Source of the DNA: Gammaproteobacteria bacterium
Lineage (GTDB): Bacteria > Pseudomonadota > Gammaproteobacteria > SZUA-229
DNA: 5,466 bases
Direction of reading: 5' to 3'
NCBI GenBank assembly: GCA_013138755.1
Contig: WTCC01000041.1
Span: forward strand, 1-5,466
Positions within the stretch are counted from its first letter, which is position 1. Each line of letters begins with the position of its first letter. Below are positions 1 to 5,007 of this stretch, piece by piece. The position numbers and the translations under genes are program-made. The notes beneath the pieces were generated by a model. The model did not search any database, was not told the origin of the DNA, and saw nothing but the letters and a program-made list of their open reading frames with translations.

Positions 1-67
1 CATCGTCCGGGGTTATGAAACCAAAACCTTTATCCGAATTGAACCACTTTACTGTGCCTGTACTCAT
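1..67 (-). CDS. CspA-family cold-shock protein, N-terminal part only
   Basis: The minus strand starts with ATG at 67-65 and reads 22 codons to the window edge. The translation contains [15 protein letters not shown], which includes the RNP1 motif (KGFGFI) of the cold-shock domain. Proteins of this family are about 65-70 residues long, bind single-stranded RNA and DNA through aromatic residues (here W8, F9, F15 and F17), and act as RNA chaperones in the cytoplasm. The start is supported by a GAGGA Shine-Dalgarno sequence about 9 bases upstream (79-83 on the plus strand). Only about a third of the gene is present, so the paralogue (cold-induced or constitutive) cannot be decided. The family call is very secure. 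Confidence 0.95.
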   Translation of the reverse strand, partial: MSTGTVKWFNSDKGFGFITPDD

Positions 68-139
68 GCCAAATTTTCCTCGATATATATAACTGGATTA
101 ACTTACTTCGTTCTGGTGCTTCCTTAAGACTCTTCAATA

Positions 140-145
140 ATTATA
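140..145 (-). promoter_or_regulatory. possible -10 box for the cold-shock gene
   Basis: A perfect TATAAT lies on the minus strand 72 bases upstream of the cold-shock start codon, preceded by a TG two bases away. No good -35 hexamer sits 16-18 bases further upstream, so if used it would rely on the extended context. It would give a leader of about 65 nt. This is a motif-only call in AT-rich DNA. Confidence 0.3.
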
Positions 146-195
146 CGCATCAAACCTGACGTGCTGCTCACTTTTTTATCACATAACAGTTTAAT

Positions 196-218
196 TAACG
201 AGGCCCCGTGTCTCGTTA
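196..218. repeat. 7-bp inverted repeat (hairpin) in the upstream region of the cold-shock gene
   Basis: TAACGAG (196-202) and CTCGTTA (212-218) are perfect reverse complements separated by a 9-base GC-rich loop. No clean T-tract follows on either strand, so it is not a convincing intrinsic terminator. It could be a structured leader element if the cold-shock transcript starts further upstream, or a factor binding site. Confidence 0.5.
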
Positions 219-576
219 TACATTTTTATAAAGATCTCGATATAACATCATTTATTAATAATTATTAATAGTTTAGTAGATTTTCGCCCTGTTATACATC
301 CCATGAAATCGAGACTCTGATAAAATTGTTAATGACATGGTAGATCAACGACCGCAATCCGGGATGATTTGCTAATTTAGAGAGGGTCAAGCTATGCGTT
401 GTAAACAGAGTGGTGTAATAAACATGACCGTCCGGTATAGATCGGTTTTTCTCAATCAGTCTGTTATCCCAAGGTCTGCTTAGTGGTGTAGGCAGACTAA
501 TAAACGCTACATCGCGACTATAATGGGTCGGCAACAGTCAGTCACCCTCAGCCTTTCTCAAAACTCTACCGACTGG
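219..576. other. stretch without a convincing gene
   Basis: Positions 241-280 are extremely AT-rich. The only long open frame is on the minus strand (292-534, 80 codons, TTG start). It has no visible Shine-Dalgarno sequence, no recognisable domain and an unremarkable composition, so it is not called as a gene. The segment lies between the cold-shock upstream region and the presumed end of the IS1182-type remnant. It may be decayed sequence left by insertions. Confidence 0.5.
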
Positions 577-612
577 CAGTCTTCGGCCCAGACTGTGTGA
601 AAACTCAAAAAT
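577..612. repeat. hairpin and IS-end-like sequence downstream of the IS1182-type transposase
   Basis: CAGTCT (577-582) and AGACTG (590-595) form a perfect 6-bp inverted repeat with a 7-base loop. Read on the minus strand, the following sequence is GAGTTTTCACACAGTCTGGG. From memory, this resembles the tail found beside the 3' end of several transposase genes in IS databases. It lies about 170 bases downstream of the transposase stop. The other end of the IS is lost, so no terminal inverted repeat partner can be matched inside the window. Confidence 0.35.
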
Positions 613-1850
613 TTGTTCTCAATGGTTGGTACTGCTTATCAGATGGCATCAAGGAACGCTCCTGGTGTTTAAATTCAGCCATTTATATTTCTATGTGAAG
701 AGTCGTTTTTTTAAAACTTGCCTGGGTGGCATGTAGAGCATTGTTGAAGTGCGTCTATTTTCTAAGTAAATACAGAGTTTATGCCTGTATCACTTTGATT
801 AAACCGTTAACACCAAAGATATTCAGCATGCGCTTCATATTATAAGCAAGCACATGCAAACTCATATCCGTAGCAACGTGCTCAAGCGTTCTCGTTTGGA
901 AGTGTGTATATCCCATCCATAGTTTTAATGTACCAAATGGATGCTCAACGGTATTTCTTCTTGCTGCCATTCGTTCGGGCTCTTGAGTAATTCTAGCCTC
1001 GACAGCATCCGGTACAGCTTCATGTTCCCAGCGACTGATGCGACGATTGACTCCGGTTGTACATTGTGGCTTCAATGAGCAATGAGGACAGGCAGATGAC
1101 CAGTAGCGCCGGATGACTTTTCCTTTTTCTTTTCCATCAAGCCGATAAATAGCGCGCTCTCCAGCAGGACATTCATACTCATCTGTTTCTGGTTTATAAA
1201 TAAAATCACGTTTACCAAAAAGCCCCTTCGCCTGGTTACCGGAGGTTTGGCATTTAGGTAGATAGACTTTTATCTTTGCATCATCACAGGCTTTTATTTC
1301 TTCACCACTGTAGTAACCGCGATCAGCGACAACTGATAGCTCATCAGTCGCTATCGCTTCTTTGGCCTGCGTGGCTATATTCATTAACTGTGCACGGTCA
1401 TTACCAACATTAGTCACTTCGTGTGCAATGATAAGGTGATGTTTGGGATCAACAGCTGTTTGTACATTGTAATCAACGATGCCCGCACCACGGCTTTTCA
1501 TCGAACGTGAGTCCGGGTCTGTCAGTGATATCTGTTTATCGGGTGCGGCCTGTAACTGCACACCAATGTCATTAAGATGTTCTATTTCTTTTTTGAGCTT
1601 GGTTATTTTGTTTTCTAGTTTCTCAGTTTTACTTTTTGCAATCGATGCCTCTAGTCGATCTGCACTTTCTATTTGCGCAAGATAACGATCAATGCTTTTA
1701 TCAATATCTTCTAGTCGACGTTTTACCTTGGCACGAGTGAAGCTACGATCACGGTTATTGACTGCCTTAAACTTGCTGCCATCAATGGCAACAAATGCTT
1801 CACTAAATAAATCCAGCTTACGGCAGATCATCACGAACTCACGACATCGA
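577..1850 (-). mobile_element. IS1182-family insertion sequence remnant, 5' end deleted
   Basis: This is the span of a decayed IS: the truncated transposase (779-1852) plus its presumed 3' non-coding tail out to the hairpin near 577. The 612-778 stretch holds no gene. The transposase homology stops abruptly near 1850, where roughly the first quarter to third of a normal IS1182-type gene should continue. The left boundary is a guess based on the IS-end-like sequence. The right boundary is the point where the reading frame hits TGA at 1853-1855. No target-site duplication can be identified. Confidence 0.45.
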
Positions 1851-1852
1851 GA
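779..1852 (-). pseudogene. IS1182-family DDE transposase, N-terminally truncated
   Basis: The longest frame with a start codon begins at GTG 1834 and gives 351 residues. Homology-like sequence continues a few codons upstream (…RCREF before VMICRKLDLF) until a TGA at 1853-1855. Numbered from that GTG, the DDE catalytic core is complete: D18 in AIDGSKF, D171 in VVADRGYYSGEE and E297 in NTVEHPFGTLK. A coiled-coil-like charged insert spans about residues 38-95. A Cys cluster (C222, then C249-x2-C252-x5-C258) is typical of the zinc-binding insert in this family. Full-length relatives are about 450-480 residues and begin with a DNA-binding region that includes an RPAYHP-type motif, absent here. No Shine-Dalgarno sequence precedes the GTG. 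The protein would lack end recognition and is probably inactive. The family assignment is strong. Confidence 0.88.
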
Positions 1853-1891
1853 TCAAATTCATCCAGTGAGGGCACGTGGCTGCCTTTTCTA

Positions 1892-1926
1892 TTGTTTAAA
1901 CACAGGTTATTCTATCATTTTAATAT
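1892..1926 (+). promoter_or_regulatory. weak candidate promoter for the VWA/J-domain operon
   Basis: TTGTTT (1892-1897) is followed by TATCAT (1913-1918, 15-base spacer) and TAATAT (1921-1926). Either could act as a -10 element, but neither spacing is ideal. The site lies between the IS remnant and the repeated CCTAGG block, where an operon promoter would be expected. This is motif-level evidence only. Confidence 0.25.
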
Positions 1927-1964
1927 ACCCCATGGCATATCCTAGGGCATATATCCTAGGGTAT
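1925..1964. repeat. tandem palindromic CCTAGG block upstream of the VWA/J-domain operon
   Basis: Two near-identical units overlap head to tail: GGCATATCCTAGG (1934-1946) and GGCATATATCCTAGG (1946-1960). Each carries the palindrome CCTAGG (1941-1946 and 1955-1960). The two palindromes can pair with each other, extended by ATAT/GTAT, to form a stem of about 10 bp with an 8-base loop. ATACCC (1925-1930) and GGGTAT (1959-1964) add outer symmetry. The block ends 49 bases before the VWA start codon. An operator for a dimeric regulator or a leader hairpin are both possible. Confidence 0.55.
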
Positions 1965-2001
1965 CTCCCGGACTCCTCTGGGTAAGAGCCGAGGGAAAAA
2001 T

Positions 2002-2006
2002 AAGAG
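2002..2006 (+). promoter_or_regulatory. ribosome binding site for the VWA gene
   Basis: AAGAG lies 7 bases upstream of the ATG at 2014, a normal Shine-Dalgarno distance, and supports this start. A stronger-looking GAGGG at 1991-1995 is too far away (18 bases) to serve this ATG. Confidence 0.55.
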
Positions 2007-2013
2007 TAGTCTC

Positions 2014-2727
2014 ATGAAAAATAAAGATAAATCCCTGCAAAAACCATCGAACCGATCGGAAATTGATGCTTTCCTGGAGAATGTCGCCAGCACAGCGGCC
2101 ATCAAACCGGCGGGGAAACAAGGACGTTTGATTTTTGCCATGGATGCCACCGCCAGTCGCGAACCAACCTGGGACTATGCCGCCCATATACAGGCGCAAA
2201 TGTTTAATCAAACAAGCAAACTGGGTGGACTTGAAATCCAGCTGTGTTACTTTCGCGGTTTTGGTGAATTTCAGGCTTTTCCCTGGATGAACAATTCACA
2301 GCAGTTACTAAAAGCAATGACTTCCGTCTTTTGTGAGGCTGGTCATACACAAATAGATAAAGTATTGCAACATGCCATTAAGGAAACACAAGGTGAAAAA
2401 GTGGATGCACTGGTATTCGTGGGTGATTGTATGGAAGAGGATGTTGATCGCCTGGGACAGTTGGCTGGAGAACTCGGATTACACGGTATCCCTATCTTTA
2501 TTTTTCATGAAGGAGGAGAAGCCGTAGCCGCCAGGGCATTTAAACAAATCGCACGTCTCTCCAAAGGGGCCTATTGCCTGTTTGATAGCCATAGCCCACA
2601 ACAGTTGCTTGAGTTATTGAGTGCGGTTGCTGTTTACGCCGCCGGTGGTCATAAAGCACTGACAGATTACAGTCAAAATGCCGGGAAACTTGCGCGGCAG
2701 CTTAACCACCAAATCGAAAAATTGTAA
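2014..2727 (+). CDS. von Willebrand factor A (VWA) domain protein, operon partner of a J-domain protein
   Basis: This is a 237-residue protein without signal peptide or membrane segment, so probably cytoplasmic. Residues about 37-210 form a VWA (Rossmann-like) fold. Strand 1 is RLIFAMDATAS with a MIDAS-like D44-x-T46-x-S48, where Thr replaces the first Ser of the usual DxSxS. A conserved-position Thr is T112 in GHTQI, and the third metal ligand is D138 in ALVFVGDCMEE. A further strand (IPIFIFHEGG) follows at about 159-168. This set should allow divalent-metal-dependent partner binding. The polar N-terminal 30 residues and the helical C-terminus (AGKLARQLNHQIEKL) may be contact segments. The stop lies 3 bases before the next start, so the gene is surely co-transcribed with the membrane J-domain gene. 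Fold and operon are seen in the sequence. The specific role is unknown; adaptor or substrate selector for the J protein is inference. Confidence 0.88.
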   Translation: MKNKDKSLQKPSNRSEIDAFLENVASTAAIKPAGKQGRLIFAMDATASREPTWDYAAHIQAQMFNQTSKLGGLEIQLCYFRGFGEFQAFPWMNNSQQLLKAMTSVFCEAGHTQIDKVLQHAIKETQGEKVDALVFVGDCMEEDVDRLGQLAGELGLHGIPIFIFHEGGEAVAARAFKQIARLSKGAYCLFDSHSPQQLLELLSAVAVYAAGGHKALTDYSQNAGKLARQLNHQIEKL

Positions 2728-2730
2728 GCT

Positions 2731-3486
2731 ATGCATATCCGTTTATTACTGGCGATCGCAATCATTTTAGTCGGATTTTTATTCATCCGTTGGTTTATGC
2801 GCACGCCTTCACAAATTGTAGTCCAGACGTTACGCCAGGGATTACTTTTTCTGGTGGCAGGAATATTAATTTTTCTGGCATTAACGGGCAAGTTACACTG
2901 GTTATTTGCTGCCATCGGTTCCTTACTGCCATTTGCACGAAAATTATTACCCTTAATTCGATACCTGCCATTCTTTAATCAGTTTTATAGAAGATATAAA
3001 GCTAAAAAAGCGACTGGATATGATGCGAACGATGCAGGAAAAACTTCCCAGGTTCAAGCACGTTTTGTGCGCATGAGCTTAAACCATGATACCGGTAAAA
3101 TTGATGGTGAAGTATTGGAAGGAGAACATCAAGGACAGCGTTTATCCGAGCTCAAACTTGAACAATTAATAGCCCTGCTGCATTCCTGGAAGTCACAGGA
3201 TGAGGAATCGGCACGGCTTTTACAGGCATTTATCGACAATGTATATGGTGAGCGCTGGCGTGAACAGCATACCGGTTCTGCGTATGAAGGATCAAATCAA
3301 TCTGCGCCTGGCGCTGTGTCGACAGAAGAAGCATTTCAAATTCTCGGGCTTGAACCCGATGCCAGTAAAGAAGAAATTATCGGTGCCCATAGAAAGCTGA
3401 TGCAGAAGCTACACCCGGATCGCGGGGGCTCAAACTATCTTGCCGCAAAAATTAATCAGGCTAAAGATGTATTGCTTGATAAATAA
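2731..3486 (+). CDS. membrane-anchored J-domain (DnaJ-like, Pam18/TIM14-type) protein
   Basis: A 251-residue protein. Hydrophobic segments at about residues 4-22 and 36-52, with a weaker one near 55-80, anchor it in the inner membrane. A basic stretch (YRRYKAKK) at about 86-93 marks the cytoplasmic side. A middle region at about 105-178 ([10 protein letters not shown]…[14 protein letters not shown]) resembles the soluble linker of membrane J proteins. The C-terminal J domain (about 198-251) has the H228-P229-D230 motif that stimulates DnaK ATP hydrolysis. It ends in [15 protein letters not shown], matching the short Pam18/TIM14 form rather than full-length DnaJ; no Gly/Phe-rich or zinc-finger regions exist. 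It follows the VWA gene by 3 bases with no clear Shine-Dalgarno sequence, so translation is probably coupled. The likely role is recruiting DnaK to a membrane-associated substrate. The client is unknown. Confidence 0.9.
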   Translation: MHIRLLLAIAIILVGFLFIRWFMRTPSQIVVQTLRQGLLFLVAGILIFLALTGKLHWLFAAIGSLLPFARKLLPLIRYLPFFNQFYRRYKAKKATGYDANDAGKTSQVQARFVRMSLNHDTGKIDGEVLEGEHQGQRLSELKLEQLIALLHSWKSQDEESARLLQAFIDNVYGERWREQHTGSAYEGSNQSAPGAVSTEEAFQILGLEPDASKEEIIGAHRKLMQKLHPDRGGSNYLAAKINQAKDVLLDK

Positions 3487-3841
3487 AATCAGGGAAATAT
3501 AATATCTGTTTTGACTCAACTTATACTATTTAGGGTACTGTCAACTTAAGTAAATTAATAGTAATTTTTATTAAAAATAAACCTGTAACGTATTGATTCG
3601 TAGTTTAGATGAGCCAGAATTTTCAAGAAAATCGCTGTAATTTAAGTTAAGTTGACAGTACCATAAAATGAGACATTACTTCATGCGCATTAATGTTTGA
3701 AAAAAACACTTTGTATTTTCGCGGCATGACTAACGCAATGCGAATGGGTATTTTTTTGTTTTTTTCTGATGATACACATTATCCTAACCCTGTTACCCTG
3801 CCGGATAAAAACGCGTAACGTGTATTTACCTTGTCAGATCT
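3487..3841. other. gene-free stretch between the operon and the passenger genes
   Basis: This stretch holds the 129-bp inverted-repeat element (3534-3662) and short AT-rich flanks. No intrinsic terminator for the plus-strand operon is evident between 3487 and 3533, although the inverted repeats of the element could fold and slow RNA polymerase. Positions 3663-3841 include T-runs (near 3751-3766) downstream of the minus-strand pRiA4b-type gene but no clear hairpin, and no credible gene on either strand. Confidence 0.6.
3534..3662. mobile_element. 129-bp MITE-like element with IS6-type terminal inverted repeats
   Basis: The ends are perfect 16-bp inverted repeats: GGTACTGTCAACTTAA at 3534-3549 and its reverse complement at 3647-3662. 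The similarity continues inward to about 24 bp with a one-base offset (TAAATTA on both sides). The interior is AT-rich and non-coding, with a small internal hairpin (ATTTTT/AAAAAT at 3564-3578). The same 16 bp forms the left end of the IS6-family element at 4968, so this looks like a non-autonomous derivative mobilised by that transposase. The left interior does not match the left interior of the IS. The right interior may match the IS right end, which is outside the window. The flanks CTATTTAG and ATAAAATG are not an 8-bp target duplication, so the insertion is old or was rearranged. Confidence 0.8.
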
Positions 3842-4453
3842 TCATCCATCCTCAAAAGCTTTTTTCCATCTTTTCTTTGGATTACAGAAAACAACATTGC
3901 CAGGTTCAAAATATTTTGGATCGTAGGGATGATAGTTTTTTGCATGGTTACTTAACCAGTCAACCATCACTTCATAGTCCTCATGTGCCTTGTCGCTCAG
4001 AATATCGATGAGATGGTAATAACCTGGAATGCCACCACAGTCTTCCGGTGGACATGCACGTTGCCCATCGGAGCAGTTGGGGTATTTGATGCCTTCTTTT
4101 TGAAGTGTTATTGCTTCTAACACTATTCTGTGCTGCCAGCCATCACCATAATCATAGTCATAAACTGCTTCATCCCCTGGTTGTTTAAAGTATTGCGTTA
4201 AAGGCACCTCCCATCCTGCAAGCATGTTTTCTTCATCTTCATCATCTGGAATACCAATCAGAATTGGTTTTCTCTTTCTAGGTGGCAGAAGACTAAATGA
4301 ATGCAGGTGGTAATCCAGCCAGCCCATTGCATCCTGTATAGCAACGTGAAAATCCCAAAAGCTATATGTTGAGGGAACCTCGACTCGTCGCCATATCAAC
4401 GGCTCTATTCCCAACAATTCTATTTTAAATTGATAGACGATTTTCTTCATCAT
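3842..4453 (-). CDS. plasmid pRiA4b ORF-3 family protein
   Basis: This 203-residue protein matches the pRiA4b ORF-3 family (also seen as the 'TnpR' passenger of IS1096) in length and signature. It opens with YQFKIELLGIEPLIWRRVEV (residues 7-26), then FHVAIQDAMGW (35-45) with HLHSF (49-53). The family hallmark YDYGDGWQHRIVLE follows at about 100-113. A Cys-containing segment has C127, then R132, C134-P-P-E-D-C139-G-G, and is possibly metal-binding. The biochemical function is not established; members travel widely with plasmids and transposons. Two adjacent ATGs occur (4453 and 4450). The AGAG at 4456-4459 is only 2 bases from the first and 5 from the second, so the second Met may be used. The gene lies downstream of the 125-aa gene on the same strand, but a terminator separates them. 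Both are bracketed by IS6-type ends, which fits a mobile passenger. Confidence 0.92.
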   Translation of the reverse strand: MMKKIVYQFKIELLGIEPLIWRRVEVPSTYSFWDFHVAIQDAMGWLDYHLHSFSLLPPRKRKPILIGIPDDEDEENMLAGWEVPLTQYFKQPGDEAVYDYDYGDGWQHRIVLEAITLQKEGIKYPNCSDGQRACPPEDCGGIPGYYHLIDILSDKAHEDYEVMVDWLSNHAKNYHPYDPKYFEPGNVVFCNPKKRWKKAFEDG

Positions 4454-4484
4454 TTCTCTTTTTTCATTATTCCAGTATCGAAAA

Positions 4485-4509
4485 GGATCGGCGCTTTTTG
4501 CGCCGGTCC
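4485..4509 (-). terminator. intrinsic terminator after the 125-aa gene
   Basis: A 10-bp stem (one G-U pair) pairs 4485-4494 with 4500-4509 around a 5-base loop. On the minus strand the stem is GC-rich (GGCGC/GCGCC) and is followed directly by TTTT (4484-4481). It lies 30 bases past the stop of the gene at 4539-4916 and before the next minus-strand start, so it ends that transcript and makes the pRiA4b-type gene at least partly independent. The T-tract is short, so termination may be partial. Confidence 0.7.
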
Positions 4510-4524
4510 CGTTTAACCTTAGTC

Positions 4525-4545
4525 AGCAGCTGCTAGCATTAATGC
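4525..4545. repeat. two adjacent 10-bp palindromes at the 3' end of the 125-aa gene
   Basis: AGCAGCTGCT (4525-4534) and GCATTAATGC (4536-4545) are perfect palindromes one base apart. The second spans the TAA stop of the minus-strand gene. They may be chance, an extra 3' structure, or a binding site for a regulator of the downstream pRiA4b-type gene. Confidence 0.4.
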
Positions 4546-4916
4546 GCTGTTTTTGAAGCGGGCACATTTTCTACATTAAGCCTTGCTTCACAACCAAAAA
4601 TAAATTCTCCCTCTTGCTCTCGAATCCAGTGCTCGCCGACCCCTCTTGGATCCGTGCCAAATTTAGTCTTCTTTCGTTTAATAAGCCGTTTGATTTCTAT
4701 TTGTGCTTCTTTCGGAGCTGATTTTATTGAAGATAAAAGCATAGACTCAAATTGGTTTTTGTCATTCCAGCTATCCATTACCACTGCATTCCATGTGGTA
4801 ATAACGATGGTAATGGCGGCTTCAAACTCGTCTTTTGAGTGATTTGAAGGTAACGCCAATATTAAGGATTTACCGAACTCTAAAATTGTTTGTGATACTT
4901 TTGTATTTGGAATCAT
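4539..4916 (-). CDS. conserved-looking hypothetical protein, 125 aa, passenger gene
   Basis: The minus-strand frame starts at ATG 4916, with a purine-rich GGCGAGAGA immediately upstream as a weak ribosome site. The product is soluble and has no signal peptide. Residues about 5-60 are mostly helical with the core EFEAAITIVITTWNAVVMDSW. A basic stretch (IKRLIKRKKTKFG, 74-86) follows, and then a probable strand pair RGVGEHWIREQEGEFIFGCEARL (about 91-113). From memory, this arrangement (WNAV…RKK…FG…VG…W…EAR) recurs in small uncharacterised bacterial proteins, but no function is known. It sits between the IS6-family end and the pRiA4b-type gene on the same strand and ends in its own terminator. 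Toxin, antitoxin or accessory roles are not supported by any motif. Confidence 0.75.
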   Translation of the reverse strand: MIPNTKVSQTILEFGKSLILALPSNHSKDEFEAAITIVITTWNAVVMDSWNDKNQFESMLLSSIKSAPKEAQIEIKRLIKRKKTKFGTDPRGVGEHWIREQEGEFIFGCEARLNVENVPASKTAH

Positions 4917-4941
4917 TCTCTCGCCAAATGTTAAGGCCCCA

Positions 4942-4965
4942 ATTATATGCCGCCGGTACTGTCAA
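4942..4965 (-). promoter_or_regulatory. possible promoter for the 125-aa gene using the IS6-type repeat
   Basis: On the minus strand a perfect TTGACA (4960-4965, inside the partial IS repeat) is followed by a perfect TATAAT (4942-4947). The spacer is only 12 bases, much shorter than the usual 16-18. The intact IS repeat supplies another TTGACA (4973-4978) at 25 bases. The TATAAT lies 25 bases from the ATG, a sensible distance. The -10 may work with another weak -35 or an activator. Confidence 0.35.
4955..4965 (+). repeat. partial copy (11 bp) of the IS6-type terminal repeat
   Basis: GGTACTGTCAA at 4955-4965 repeats the first 11 bases of the intact IS end that begins at 4968, in the same orientation and 13 bases to its left. 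It looks like the stump of an earlier IS end. Confidence 0.75.
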
Positions 4966-4993
4966 GTGGTACTGTCAACTTAACGCATCCCTG

Positions 4994-4999
4994 TATACT
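4994..4999 (+). promoter_or_regulatory. possible -10 box for the IS6-family transposase
   Basis: TATACT at 4994-4999 is directly preceded by TG. No good -35 is present at the right distance (TGTCAA at 4973-4978 leaves 15 bases). Transcription would start about at the ATG itself, giving a nearly leaderless message. That is consistent with the absence of a Shine-Dalgarno sequence before 5008. Confidence 0.3.
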
Positions 5000-5007
5000 C
5001 ATCAAGT

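Noticed and set aside
455..470. Minus-strand GGGATAACAGACTGAT, one mismatch from a universally conserved 23S rRNA stretch
   Set aside because: The match stops after about 16 bases and the flanking sequence does not resemble 23S rRNA, so it is likely coincidence.
292..534. 80-codon minus-strand open frame with TTG start
   Set aside because: It has no Shine-Dalgarno sequence, no recognisable domain, and an unremarkable composition next to IS debris. It is probably a chance frame.
1479..1985. Plus-strand open frames at 1479-1685 and 1692-1985
   Set aside because: They lie mostly antisense to the clear IS1182-type transposase and have no family signature or ribosome site.
1942..2211. Minus-strand frames opposite the start of the VWA gene
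   Set aside because: They are shadows of the VWA coding sequence, whose MIDAS motifs and operon position are convincing.
3511..3527. TTGACT…TATACT as a promoter after the J-domain gene
   Set aside because: The spacing between the hexamers is only 5 bases and no gene follows on the plus strand.
3526..3670. 8-bp target duplication flanking the MITE-like element
   Set aside because: The flanks CTATTTAG and ATAAAATG do not match.
4485..4950. Possible integron attC sites around the 125-aa gene (GTTTAAC near 4511, GTTAAGG near 4930)
   Set aside because: The core motifs do not form a proper R''/R' pair with an attC-like stem, and the hairpin at 4485-4509 has the features of an intrinsic terminator instead.
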